Below, in pieces: positions 40,601 through 49,013 of a stretch of 60,137 nucleotides of DNA. Position numbers and translations under genes: made by a program. The DNA is taken from assembly GCF_016595435.1 (NCBI RefSeq), contig NZ_JAENIJ010000027.1, forward strand, positions 1 through 60,137. Direction: 5' to 3'. The notes under the pieces were generated by a model. It searched no databases. It worked only from the letters and a program-made list of their open reading frames with translations, and was not told the origin of the DNA. The stretch comes from Luteolibacter pohnpeiensis (GTDB lineage: Bacteria; Verrucomicrobiota; Verrucomicrobiia; Verrucomicrobiales; Akkermansiaceae). Position 1 is the stretch's first letter; each line of letters opens with the position of its first letter.

Positions 40601-43302
40601 AAACTAGTAGGATAAAGTTGGGTGGATTTACAGGTAATACAATAGCAACTATCGAGAAATTAGATATTTCTGAAAACAATGAGACCACAGCAACAGTATT
40701 GAGTGGATCGGTTCGGATTGAAAGCATTACAGCTGACAGTTTCACCGGGTCGATTTCCAGTACCTTTTACGGTGATCGTTTGGTCGAGAAATCACTTCCA
40801 GGTGTTACCGGATCGACAAAATTTGGTTATGATGCATTGGGCCGTCGGAGCTCTACTAAAGATCCTAGACATGTTAACTCTTCAAGTGTGGTATATACCG
40901 CAAATGGCAACTTGATCGCCTCGGTATCGGATGCTGCTAACTATACCACTAGTTATTCCTATTACCCCAATGGCACTGTCGGTGGAGGGGAAATCAAAGC
41001 TATTACATTACCGGATACGACAGTTGGCTATCGTTTTTATACACTCCGTGGCGAATTGCAAGCGAGTTGGGGCAGTTTAACAAACCCCACTTGGCGGGAA
41101 TATGATATTTATGGGAAGCTGAAAAATCTTTATACATGGAAAGAGGATCCGGGTTTCGATTTAAATAACATGCCGTCTTCCCCTCCAGCCGGATTTGCAA
41201 AGACCACTTGGGAATACGATGCTGGGACTGGGCTAGTTGCTAATAAACGAGACGCTACTCAAAATGGGGTTGATTACGAATACGATCGGCGTGGTCTTCT
41301 TGTTAAAAGAAGCTGGGCTCGCATCGTGGCTGGTTCCCGCCTAGAGACAGACTATGACTACAACTACTTCCGTGAGCTGCACCAAATCGATTACGCGGAT
41401 GATACACCCGATGTTACGATTAACTATGACAGACTTGGTCGCGTTGAACATAGAGACAACGGAGTTGCCGCAAGTGATTTTGTTTATAGTCCGACTTCCT
41501 TGCTTGTTGATACGGAGACGATAAGTTATGACTTAGATCAAGATAATGCACCCGAATTAGTACGAGTTCTTGATCGAAGCCAAGATGTCTATCTTCGCAA
41601 TTCAGGCTGGGAACTGATGGATGGTACGACCATCGAAGCTGCGACAGAATACAGCTACGACACAGCTGGACGATTGAAGACGGTGTCAAATCCTCAATTA
41701 TCAGGTCATGAATTTGATTATTCGTATGATCCTAGTAGTTATAGTCTATTGGAAACGGTCACAGGTCCGGTCCATACTGTCAACAATGTTTGGGAAGACA
41801 ATCGTGATGTTCTCGATACAAAGGAAAACAAAATTGGCACAGTGGTAGTCTCAGCCTATGATTACACGGAGAATGGTATTGGTCAGAGAACTTCGGTTGC
41901 GCAAAGCGGCAGTGCTTTTGCTGCCAGTCGGAGTTCGGACTGGGGCTATGATAGCCTTGGCCAATTGACGAGCTCCGATTCAAGCGTTGCGGGTCATGAC
42001 CGATCCTACTTATACGATGCGATCGGAAATCGTAAGAAAAGCTCGAACACTCTGACCCTGCCTGCAACTGACAATTACACATCAAATAATTTAAACCAAT
42101 ACAGTGCAGTTGGAGCGATTAGTCCGCAATATGACTTAGATGGCAACGCGACCGCTTATCCTTTGCCGGTTGCTCCGTCGGCAAATGCCACCCTGGTCTG
42201 GGATGCGGAAAACCGCTTGATTTCATCAACTGTGAGCGGCACCACCACCACATATCAATACGATGCAGATTCAAAGCGCATCGCGAAAACCACCGGAACG
42301 ACGTGCAATTATACCGTCTACGACAAATGGAACCCAATTGCTGAGTATACCAAAGTTGGAGCTGCAGTTGCGGAGTTGCAGCAATCGAACCTCTGGGGAT
42401 CTGATCTTAGCGGAAGTTTGCAAGGAGCTGGCGGTGTTGGTGGTCTGTTATCGGTGAAACTAGGTTCTTCAGTTTACTGCCCTACCTATGACGGCAATGG
42501 TAACGTAAGCGAATATATTGGATCGTCGGGAAGCATTACGGCTCACTTTGAGTATGACCCATTTGGTAATATCACAGTCAATACCGACACTCTTGGACAG
42601 TTTCCGATTTGCTTTAGCACCAAGAAACGGGACGTTGTAACGGGTCTGCTTTACTATGGTTATCGTTATTATGATACGTCAACGGGTAGATGGCTATCCA
42701 GGGATCCGATCAAGGAGAAAGGGGGGGAAAACTTGTATCGGTTTGTCACGAATAGCAGCGTCAATATTCTCGATCGACTGGGCTGCGATCCAATGGGACA
42801 TCATCAAGTCCCGAGAGCAGTGTCCAAAGGGATGTCTAAGGAAATTCGAAAAGTCTTCGATAAGCCAGAAAATAGAATTGATAAACCGGGCTACAAGTCC
42901 CACGATGGAAAGAACTATAACGGAGTCTCTAGACAGGAATATCAAGATGCAGTTAATAAAGAATTGGACGATTTCCTTAAGGAGAAAGGCAAGTGCAAAG
43001 ACGATATGACTCCGGACGACGCTCAAGAATTCGCTGACCGTATAAAAAACTCAGATGATCCCACAATCAAGGACTACAATGAGGGGGTTAAAGCGGAGAT
43101 GGAAGCGGAGACAGCGGAAGCGGCAGAAGGAGCGGAAGGAGCGGAAGCAGCAGGAGGAGCGGAAGCAGCAGGAGGAGCGGAAGCAGCAGGAGCAGCGGAA
43201 GCAGCAGGAGCAGCGGAAGCAGCAGGAGCAGCGGAGGCGGCAGAAGCTGGTATAGGAATTGGAGAATTGCTTGAGTTCTTAGTGCCGTTTATTTTCCTTT
43301 GA
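37660..43302 (+). CDS. Rhs-repeat polymorphic toxin with HNH/Endo VII-like C-terminal domain
   Basis: An 1880-residue exported Rhs protein. The signal peptide covers about 1-34 (ending QSAFATN), followed by an acidic Asn/Asp/Cys-rich spacer. YD/RHS repeats (YDxxGRxxxxTDPDG and similar) fill most of 450-1650. The conserved Rhs core ends with GLLYYGYRYYDTSTGRWLSRDPI and LDRLGCDPMG at about 1663-1712. The variable toxin follows: MGHHQVPRAVSKGM, then KSHDGKNYNGVSRQEY, suggesting an HNH/Endo VII-type nuclease of the AHH/LHH kind. The protein then ends oddly with Glu-Ala-Gly repeats and a hydrophobic segment (ELLEFLVPFIFL). The immunity candidate starts 29 bases downstream. Confidence 0.9.
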   Translation: MKRTSKFLKRQRQLAMACLISASGLVATQSAFATNPKTPPGEKENENQTTDGEALDPDEGNSDCSGAENPSDTNTNSIGNGSGDNSTCKVCEKNDSTSPDEGGCIREKIPFAIAPNEPDLPDGVLQLYIDATDSNLGSRKFLEYFSLPEMQMGDLENNSSDTGMSIIQAGGTNLTFKLGNIIPSGSSSAVGSPMGSGAYSQARVSWVNSAGSFTSKSSATLVRHFRGSNGSVDYPSYGGKAVRYTTRKGRVYNFPLAGMEVIRERANGELVINGELGDGVPRQVKTVAGLLDIVVLSTRSYEIRRYDPSQVGSKVSGLFTTTGSPFFTMKVEAPANTTDELIITKTEGTVVTVTHHECEFNVGTEVWNQEITTGDFTYTRKLERGPSPFGTGYKRATWQAKIDDSPGQTYSTSTDPDYELKADTYYYSPVSSTETFSDGYQNTLGQTLSTPTWDPNGIGRPSTQTSPSGGDISYSYGGALGRMTGRVATSVAASGSGGGSPASLSRSYVFDSIISNQTRKLADFRPSKTTIEEDGVVTATKYFVSYSENGDYIEAEQITPSASASWDATGNIKSYKKWFGSGVNIGRLAFEKHQDGTTSSYDYTSLPDYGLQVTTLSELDGNGDPVTGYSKRSIVTRNACGWPTATTNGVWTGSAWVDYETIHETRDAHGHVTLRTREDAITQQTRTLLQQSWDGDLLTSSTDENGVTRSYTYFSGTSVLQTVTREAIAAQGDYPAQAEIVTTYSGSFTVNADQVPEWLSRTTTTTGGTLSLVETDVFDHKGRIISHTDPDGYVTTTVYSDHDLKQTITYPDTSIKVTRWDSDGNVLSITGSAVVDRYFHYAPRLNNAGGIRITTYYGVDNGLRYSIEEKDGAGRLVKEVNPTFNAQADAETIYSYSTDFPIKHPQKIERINQWEINELNSVGELNHSGISIDDDELVTNSATDRVSRTSISHESDSNGIWEVTRLYVCPAESDSAEKLVKTSRIKLGGFTGNTIATIEKLDISENNETTATVLSGSVRIESITADSFTGSISSTFYGDRLVEKSLPGVTGSTKFGYDALGRRSSTKDPRHVNSSSVVYTANGNLIASVSDAANYTTSYSYYPNGTVGGGEIKAITLPDTTVGYRFYTLRGELQASWGSLTNPTWREYDIYGKLKNLYTWKEDPGFDLNNMPSSPPAGFAKTTWEYDAGTGLVANKRDATQNGVDYEYDRRGLLVKRSWARIVAGSRLETDYDYNYFRELHQIDYADDTPDVTINYDRLGRVEHRDNGVAASDFVYSPTSLLVDTETISYDLDQDNAPELVRVLDRSQDVYLRNSGWELMDGTTIEAATEYSYDTAGRLKTVSNPQLSGHEFDYSYDPSSYSLLETVTGPVHTVNNVWEDNRDVLDTKENKIGTVVVSAYDYTENGIGQRTSVAQSGSAFAASRSSDWGYDSLGQLTSSDSSVAGHDRSYLYDAIGNRKKSSNTLTLPATDNYTSNNLNQYSAVGAISPQYDLDGNATAYPLPVAPSANATLVWDAENRLISSTVSGTTTTYQYDADSKRIAKTTGTTCNYTVYDKWNPIAEYTKVGAAVAELQQSNLWGSDLSGSLQGAGGVGGLLSVKLGSSVYCPTYDGNGNVSEYIGSSGSITAHFEYDPFGNITVNTDTLGQFPICFSTKKRDVVTGLLYYGYRYYDTSTGRWLSRDPIKEKGGENLYRFVTNSSVNILDRLGCDPMGHHQVPRAVSKGMSKEIRKVFDKPENRIDKPGYKSHDGKNYNGVSRQEYQDAVNKELDDFLKEKGKCKDDMTPDDAQEFADRIKNSDDPTIKDYNEGVKAEMEAETAEAAEGAEGAEAAGGAEAAGGAEAAGAAEAAGAAEAAGAAEAAEAGIGIGELLEFLVPFIFL
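43141..43248 (+). repeat. Six tandem 18-bp repeats coding Ala-Glu-Ala-Ala-Gly-Gly/Ala
   Basis: Units at 43141, 43159, 43177, 43195, 43213 and 43231; the first two are identical (GCGGAAGCAGCAGGAGGA), the next three end in GCA, and the last is diverged. They lie in frame within the end of the Rhs gene. Such in-frame repeats expand and contract by slippage without breaking the frame. Confidence 0.9.
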
Positions 43303-43331
43303 TTGTTTATTAAAACATAACAGGTGTATTC

Positions 43332-43889
43332 GTGAAATATATGAGTGGTCATGATTCCGATATTCCCGATCTTGAGGAGATTCTGAGATCGGCAAGTGAT
43401 TCAGAAATAATATCCTCAGTTTATGGGGCCGTCGAGGATGCGTATGGATATGATCGAATTGTATCATGGAATGAAGATGTTCCGTTGACGTGTCGAGTTA
43501 TTGGTCATGTCGTGTCGACATCGTGGTATCTTCTTGGTGAAGGTTATGCGCGATTATTTAATCTAAAATGTAATCACGAGGCTTTTGTTGAATGTTTTAG
43601 AATAGTCGGCCTCGATGGGATTGCTGATATGGTGAGATCCGATATTGAGGTTGTTGGGCCGGAAGTTCTTGGTGATACAGACAAAATTATCGAGAAATAT
43701 GGCTCATGGAACGATTTTGAGAATTTCTGTAGCGGCTCGGAAGATATGTTTATGGAGCATGAAAAGGAAATTCGTGAAAGGATCGTGGCTTTTATTAAAG
43801 AGAATCTGAGCGAGTTGCGAAGCATCGGGCCGGCGGTCTGGCACAAACTACAGGCGCGGCGAAATAGAGCGCATAGTACTTCTTCCTGA
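43332..43889 (+). CDS. Putative immunity protein for the Rhs toxin (DMP19/DUF4375-like)
   Basis: A 185-residue cytoplasmic protein with start GTG 43332 or ATG 43341, 29 bases after the Rhs gene. The segment EGYARLFNLKCNHEAFVECFRIVGLDGIADMV and the later FENFCSGSEDMFMEHEKEIRERIVAFIKENL resemble DMP19/DUF4375 proteins, a fold often found as immunity proteins in polymorphic toxin loci. Placement directly after a toxin-bearing C-terminus supports that role. The similarity is by eye only. Confidence 0.7.
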   Translation: MKYMSGHDSDIPDLEEILRSASDSEIISSVYGAVEDAYGYDRIVSWNEDVPLTCRVIGHVVSTSWYLLGEGYARLFNLKCNHEAFVECFRIVGLDGIADMVRSDIEVVGPEVLGDTDKIIEKYGSWNDFENFCSGSEDMFMEHEKEIRERIVAFIKENLSELRSIGPAVWHKLQARRNRAHSTSS

Positions 43890-43956
43890 GTGGTAGTATG
43901 ATCAAGTGGACTTGTTACCTTTAAATAGAGTGTAGGTGAGTCGGATTGTTTTTGGT

Positions 43957-44070
43957 TTAGGCGGCTAATTCGGCGGCGAGTGGGGTGGTGTAATTTAGGG
44001 GGGGAGTGGAGACGGCTGGTGTGGTAATAGACTTCGATGGATTCAAAGATTTGTTGGCACGCGGTTTCCT
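43957..44070 (-). pseudogene. IS3-family transposase OrfB, C-terminal remnant
   Basis: Read leftwards, the segment ending at the stop 43957-43959 encodes CQQIFESIEVYYHTSRLHSP and then LNYTTPLAAELA, which is the characteristic end of IS3-family OrfB (I.xYIExFYNRxRxHSxLxYxxP). Upstream the frame is broken. It fills the gap between the immunity gene and the second integrase. The rest of 43890-44231 shows no gene. Confidence 0.75.
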
Positions 44071-44231
44071 AGGTTTTGAATATGCCGTTTGCTGTGACCT
44101 GACGCATTCCCCTAGAAATTAGTGAGGCAATTGATATTCCGGGTGTGAATCATTGCGCGTTCCTCATGGACGTGAGATTCGGGGCTGTTTTCACGCTACC
44201 AGATCCATTTGACGTGGTCGAGAGGAGGTCC

Positions 44232-45557
44232 TTATCCATTGAATAGCTCGAATCTCGGAATGATCCGTTGCTTCTTGTCGGCGTAGATCGCAGCGGTGAT
44301 CTGGATGTCGCCGTGGCGGAGGTGGCGGGATGCAGCGTAAATACCTTGTTCCGAAGCGATGATTGCGCCGACTTCCTTCCTGAGTTCGTGAATGGGCTTA
44401 CGGGCCGTCACGCCTTGGCTACGCAGCCACCGAACCAGCTTTTGGAAATGCGTCTGGCAGCGATACGCTCCCTTTAGTGCTTTGTTGGTGCTGGGATCGG
44501 CTTTGGATTCGATCACGAATTCCCCGGTAGCTGTTTTGGAGAATTCCTTGAAAACCCGCGCCAGCTCTACACACAGATCAATCTCACCAGCAGAATCGTG
44601 GCTTTTGAGACGGTGGTATTGGCTGTCTTCGACATGGAGAACATGGTTTTTGAAATCAAAGCGCTCCCACAGGAGATGGTCGATTTCAGAAGCGCGAAGC
44701 CCGCAATACAGGGCCAAGAGAAACACCTTGTAAGCTTCCGGCTCTTCTTTACGCAAGGTTTGTTCTGCCGCTCTGAGAATTGCTGTCACATCCATTTTGC
44801 TCTGATACCGGGCGGGTTTGATGTTGTCGATTGTAACCCCATCGAAGGGGAGGGCTTCGGGCAAAACCAATTCCTTGGCGATCAGGGGTATAATTTGTTT
44901 CGAGAACAGCGCTTTTGCGTTCCGAATTTGACTGTTTACCGTTACTTCCGCCCGGCGGCGGGACGCGGGATCGTGCATGGCCTGATCCAGCCGGAAACGC
45001 TTCCATGCATGAATATCGCTTGAGGTGACATCGCGAAGAAGTACTGCGTCGACGCGTTTTTTCCAGGTCTTTTCAATACTAGAGTCCACCGCCTTGGTGG
45101 ACTGGCCTTTCTCAATATCATGTATCCAAGCCACGATCTTGCGGAAAGCCTGAACGTAGGTCTGGAAGCTTTGCTGGCGGGTGGTTGAGTATTTCCGCAC
45201 CTCCTGAATGAAATCGCCCACCGAGGCGGCATCCTTCAGCGCTTCTCGTTCGACTGCTTCCGGCTTGAATTGTTCGAGGGCAGCATCCCATCCCTCGGCG
45301 ACGATCACTCCGTAGATTTTCGCGGAGAGGCTCGCGGCATTGTCCTTGTTGGAGGTTCGGAGAGGGAAGCGGACTCGGCGGTTCCGGTGAACGATCCGAA
45401 CGCTGTAATCCGGCGAAGTTTGGCCGGATTTGCTCGTGACCTTTTCTACGCGGTTTTTCCAGTAAGCCACCTTCGTCCGGGAAATGCCCAGTTGGGACGA
45501 CTGGGCAGAAACTGGGCAGAATGAAACGGATTTCTCTGTCTTACGTTGGCTTTTCAT
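44232..45557 (-). CDS. Tyrosine recombinase/integrase of the second integrative module
   Basis: A 441-residue phage-integrase family protein. The catalytic residues can be read in order: Arg in YCGLRASEID, HELRKE for the H-x-x-R box, H in ASRHLRHGD and the nucleophilic Tyr in TAAIYADKK. The N-terminal 100 residues are basic, with a SAM-like core-binding domain from about 115 to 215. The family differs from the P4-type enzyme at 26698. It starts 113 bases from a tRNA-Leu 3' half at 45670-45727, the expected place for its attP. It lies next to the type I RM operon that it may have brought in. Confidence 0.9.
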   Translation of the reverse strand: MKSQRKTEKSVSFCPVSAQSSQLGISRTKVAYWKNRVEKVTSKSGQTSPDYSVRIVHRNRRVRFPLRTSNKDNAASLSAKIYGVIVAEGWDAALEQFKPEAVEREALKDAASVGDFIQEVRKYSTTRQQSFQTYVQAFRKIVAWIHDIEKGQSTKAVDSSIEKTWKKRVDAVLLRDVTSSDIHAWKRFRLDQAMHDPASRRRAEVTVNSQIRNAKALFSKQIIPLIAKELVLPEALPFDGVTIDNIKPARYQSKMDVTAILRAAEQTLRKEEPEAYKVFLLALYCGLRASEIDHLLWERFDFKNHVLHVEDSQYHRLKSHDSAGEIDLCVELARVFKEFSKTATGEFVIESKADPSTNKALKGAYRCQTHFQKLVRWLRSQGVTARKPIHELRKEVGAIIASEQGIYAASRHLRHGDIQITAAIYADKKQRIIPRFELFNG

Positions 45558-45669
45558 GACGGGGAAATTTAGTCAAAAAATACCTGTAATATCAATAAGA
45601 TAAACAGGTTATTAAATTAATTCCGAGTCGACGTGCGACAAGCTGAGACAGGGTGAGATAGATATTTTT

Positions 45670-45727
45670 CTAGACTAAGGATCTAGTGGGGAGACCCGTG
45701 GAGGTTCGAGTCCTCTTTCGAGCACCA
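45670..45727 (+). tRNA. tRNA-Leu 3' half (partial tRNA; candidate attP core)
   Basis: 58 bases fold as the 3' half of a long-variable-arm tRNA. The anticodon stem CTAGA/TCTAG encloses the loop CTAAGGA (anticodon AAG as written, Leu). A variable arm GGG-GAGA-CCC, a T-arm GGAGG-TTCGAGT-CCTCT, acceptor strand TTCGAGC, discriminator A and CCA follow. No D-arm or 5' acceptor strand exists upstream, so this is not a functional gene. It is the kind of tRNA end that an integrative element carries to restore its target. Confidence 0.85.
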
Positions 45728-45753
45728 TCCTGTTGGATATGTGGAATACATGA

Positions 45754-45781
45754 AAGGCGAAGGAAGCAATTCCTTCGCCTT
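45754..45781 (+). terminator. Hairpin downstream of the tRNA-Leu fragment
   Basis: AAGGCGAAGGAA and TTCCTTCGCCTT form a perfect 12-bp stem with a GCAA tetraloop, 27 bases after the CCA end. It is probably the natural terminator of the tRNA target carried along with the 3' half. The following 240 bases show nothing I can support. Confidence 0.65.
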
Positions 45782-46024
45782 CGTTGTTGTTACGGTTTTG
45801 CGCTTCCGAGATGGTTGCTGGTGTTGCGGGGATTGCTGGTTCGTTGTGAATTCAGGATTTCCGGTCTACTGCGATCGCGAGCGCATTCAAGACCCAGGGG
45901 TCATGCTTACCGATTCGCAGCAGGGAATGAAAGAGGGGGGGTGTTTCTGATATTTTGATAAGTAATTGAAACCTGAGAATTGTCTTCCTGTCAGTAAGAT
46001 GACCGCTCAAAGTTCATTCGCAAA

Positions 46025-46168
46025 ATGCCTGCCTGCAGATCCAAGTTTTCTCCTAAGCCTGAGAAAAACAAACTCTTCGAATCCTGGAACTGGGACGCCG
46101 CCCGCTCGATCCTTAGCGCGAAGGACGCGCCGAAATACGAGAAATACATTCTGAGCGCCAACAAATAG
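46025..46168 (+). CDS. Short ORF (47 aa) upstream of hsdR
   Basis: A 47-codon frame (ATG 46025, TAG 46166-46168) with protein-like composition (KNKLFESWNWDAARSILSAK, APKYEKYILSANK) and GC-rich codon use like the hsd operon, which starts 42 bases later. It may be a small gene or the end of a longer decayed one. No family recognised. Confidence 0.4.
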   Translation: MPACRSKFSPKPEKNKLFESWNWDAARSILSAKDAPKYEKYILSANK

Positions 46169-46210
46169 TCCTTTCTGGATCATGAGCCGCGCCCTGAATT
46201 AGCGATACAA

Positions 46211-49012
46211 ATGTCCTCTGAATACCAAACGCGTAAGGAAATCATCGACCTCCGTCTCAAAGGCGCCGGATGGGATGTCTCCGATCGTACTCAGGTAATC
46301 AACGAGTTTTTCGTTGCTAGCGGCTCCAGTGCCGCTCTGCGCGAAGATCCCGTTCCATACGGCTCAGCCCGAGAATTCAGCGACTACGTCCTCGTCGGTA
46401 AAAACGGTAAACCGCTCGCCGTCGTCGAAGCGAAGAAAACCTCGAAAGACGCCGAAATCGGACGCGAGCAGGCCAAGCAATACTGCTTCAATATCCAGAT
46501 CGAGCAAGGCGGCGAGTTGCCCTTCTGCTTTTACACGAACGGCCACGACATCTTTTTCTGGAACCTCGGCGAAGCTCCTCCTCAAAAGGTCTACGGTTTT
46601 CCAACCCGGCAAGACCTCGAACGCCTGCTACATCTCCGGAAGCACAAGAAGCCGCTTAACAGCGAACTCATCAACATCGCCATCGCAGGCCGCGATTACC
46701 AGTTGCAAGCTATCCGCTCTGTAATGGAGGGCATGGCTCAAAATCGTCGTCAGTTCCTGCTCGTCATGGCCACGGGCACCGGCAAAACGCGCACCTGCAT
46801 TGCTCTTGTCGATGCCCTCATGCGGGCGGGCGTCGTACAGCGCACGCTCTTTCTCGTGGATCGGATCGCCCTGCGCAACCAAGCCCTCGACGCCTTCAAA
46901 GAGCACATCCCCGATGAACCTCGCTGGCCGGAGCCCGGCGAAAAATCCATCACCACCGACCGCCGAATCTACATCGCCACATACCCGACGATGCTCAACA
47001 TTGTCCGCGACGAAGAAAACACACTCTCCCCGTTCTTCTTCGACCTTGTCGTCATTGATGAGAGCCACCGCTCCATCTACAACACTTACGGCGAGGTCCT
47101 CGACTACTTCCATGCCATCAAGCTCGGTCTCACCGCCACACCGCGCGACGTCATTGACCACAACACCTTCGCTCTCTTCAATTGCGAGGACGGTCTGCCC
47201 AGCTTCGCGTTTTCCTACGACGAGGCCATCAGCCACGTCCCGCCGTATCTCTGCGACTTCCGGGTCCTGAAGATCAAAACCAAGTTTCAGGACGAAGGCA
47301 TCAGCAAGCGCACCATCAGCCTCGAAGACCAGAAACGGCTCATCCTGGAAGGCAAAGACATCGAGGAAATCGTCTTCGAAGGCAGCGATCTCGAAAAGAC
47401 CGTCACCAACCACGCCACGAACGCCCTCATCGTGAAGGAGTTCATGGAGGAATCGATAAAGGACCCCAATGGCGTCCTTCCCGGCAAGACCATCTTCTTC
47501 TGCATCTCCATCGACCACGCCCGCCGCATCGAGCGCATTTTCGATTCCCTCTATCCCGAATACAAAGGCGAACTGGCCAAGGTCATGGTCTCCGACGATC
47601 CCCGCGTTTACGGCAAAGGCGGGCTGCTCGACCAGTTCACCCGCAGCGACATGCCCCGCATCGCCATCAGCGTGGACATGCTCGACACCGGCATCGACGT
47701 GCGAGAAATCGTGAACCTTGTCTTTGCCAAGCCCGTTTTCAGCTACACCAAGTTCTGGCAGATGATCGGTCGCGGCACCCGCCTGCTTGAGAAAAACAAA
47801 CTCAAAGCCTGGTGCCCCGAGAAGGACGTGTTCCAAGTCATCGATTGCTGGGACAACTTCGACTACTTCAAGCTCACACCCAAAGGCAAGGAGTCCAAGC
47901 CCCAGATCCCGCTGCCCGTCCGTCTCGCGGGCATCCGCATCGACAAGATCGAGGCCGCCCAAGTCCTCGGCCATCCCTCCATCGCCCAGAAGGAAATCGC
48001 CGCCCTCCGCGCTCAGCTGGCCGCCTTGCCTGCAATGTCCGTGACAGTCATGGAGGCCCGCGCCGAGCTTGCCCGCTGTGGGGCTGATGCCTTCTGGAAA
48101 CCCCTTACCGCCGATGGAATCGCCTTTCTCCGCCACGCCATCCAGCCGCTTTTCCGCGTTGTTTCGCAGGCCGACTTCAAGGCCATGCGCTTTGAAAAGG
48201 ATGTGCTGGAAGCTTCCCTCGCCCAGCTTAAAGGCGAGAAGGAAAAGTATGCGGCCCTCACGCAGAGTCTCACCGCGCAAATCAGCGAGCTGCCCTTGTC
48301 CGTGAACGTTGTCGCGCAGGAGGCCGGACTCATCCAGAAGGCGCAGATGAACCACTCCTGGGCTACGATGACCGATCAGGGCTTCGATCACCTGACTGAG
48401 CGTCTCGGCCCGCTCATGCACTACCGGGATAGCCGACCCGAGGGCAAAGGACCGGCCAAGTTCAACTTCGCCGACGTGCTGAAATCCAAGGAATACGTCG
48501 AGTTCGGCCCGGAGCACGAATCCCTCAGCATCGCGCAGTATCGCCAATTGGTGGAGAAGAAGGTCAATGAACTCACCGCCAGCAATCCCGTCCTCCAGAA
48601 AATCCGCGATGGGCAGCCGGTGACCGAGGAAGAGGCAGAGGCTCTCGCCACCCAGCTTCACGATGAGCACCCGCACATCACGCTCCAGCTTTTGCGGCGG
48701 GTCTATCATCATCAAAAGGCCCCGTTCATTCGCTTCATCCGCCACATCATTGGCATCGAGGTGCTGGAGAGCTTCCCGGATACAGTCTCCCGATCCATTG
48801 ACCAGTTCATCACCGAGCATCCCACGCTCACCAGCCACCAGCTCCAGTTCCTCGGCCTCCTGCGCGACTTCCTCATTGAGCGCGGCGACATTGAGAAGCG
48901 TGACCTGATCCAGTCCCCTTTCACCATCCTTCACCCGAGCGGGATTCGTGGCGTCTTTTCGCCCGCCGAAATCAACGAAATCCTCGCGCTAACCGGACGC
49001 CTCGTCGCCTGA
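46211..49012 (+). CDS. hsdR: Type I restriction enzyme R subunit (HsdR, EcoEI-like)
   Basis: A 933-residue motor-nuclease subunit. The nuclease motif is D58...E73-A-K75 (DYVLVGKNGKPLAVVEAKK). The helicase core has Walker A MATGTGKT at 186-193, DESH at 283-286 and GLTATPRD soon after, with motif VI MIGRGTR near 520. The C-terminal part matches the EcoEI-type R domain, with helices and QFLGLLRDFLIERGDIE. With HsdM and HsdS it translocates and cuts unmodified DNA. One base separates its stop from hsdM. The region is GC-rich, unlike the AT-rich DNA to the left, which suggests separate acquisition. Confidence 0.96.
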   Translation: MSSEYQTRKEIIDLRLKGAGWDVSDRTQVINEFFVASGSSAALREDPVPYGSAREFSDYVLVGKNGKPLAVVEAKKTSKDAEIGREQAKQYCFNIQIEQGGELPFCFYTNGHDIFFWNLGEAPPQKVYGFPTRQDLERLLHLRKHKKPLNSELINIAIAGRDYQLQAIRSVMEGMAQNRRQFLLVMATGTGKTRTCIALVDALMRAGVVQRTLFLVDRIALRNQALDAFKEHIPDEPRWPEPGEKSITTDRRIYIATYPTMLNIVRDEENTLSPFFFDLVVIDESHRSIYNTYGEVLDYFHAIKLGLTATPRDVIDHNTFALFNCEDGLPSFAFSYDEAISHVPPYLCDFRVLKIKTKFQDEGISKRTISLEDQKRLILEGKDIEEIVFEGSDLEKTVTNHATNALIVKEFMEESIKDPNGVLPGKTIFFCISIDHARRIERIFDSLYPEYKGELAKVMVSDDPRVYGKGGLLDQFTRSDMPRIAISVDMLDTGIDVREIVNLVFAKPVFSYTKFWQMIGRGTRLLEKNKLKAWCPEKDVFQVIDCWDNFDYFKLTPKGKESKPQIPLPVRLAGIRIDKIEAAQVLGHPSIAQKEIAALRAQLAALPAMSVTVMEARAELARCGADAFWKPLTADGIAFLRHAIQPLFRVVSQADFKAMRFEKDVLEASLAQLKGEKEKYAALTQSLTAQISELPLSVNVVAQEAGLIQKAQMNHSWATMTDQGFDHLTERLGPLMHYRDSRPEGKGPAKFNFADVLKSKEYVEFGPEHESLSIAQYRQLVEKKVNELTASNPVLQKIRDGQPVTEEEAEALATQLHDEHPHITLQLLRRVYHHQKAPFIRFIRHIIGIEVLESFPDTVSRSIDQFITEHPTLTSHQLQFLGLLRDFLIERGDIEKRDLIQSPFTILHPSGIRGVFSPAEINEILALTGRLVA

Positions 49013-49013
49013 T

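Noticed and set aside
43081..43248. CRISPR-like short repeats
   Set aside because: The repeats are directly tandem, 18 bp, in frame within the Rhs gene and without spacers; no cas genes are present. The GCCAAG array at 7.7-7.9 kb is likewise too short and irregular for CRISPR.
45670..45727. A complete functional tRNA-Leu gene
   Set aside because: The 5' acceptor strand and D-arm are absent upstream; only the 3' half is present, as expected for an attP core.
46628..48934. A 768-codon open frame on the minus strand opposite hsdR
   Set aside because: Shadow frame caused by GC-rich third positions of hsdR. The plus strand has full HsdR motifs; the minus product is acidic and lacks any known domain. 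Similar antisense frames at 48972-49763 and 53110-54042 are rejected for the same reason.
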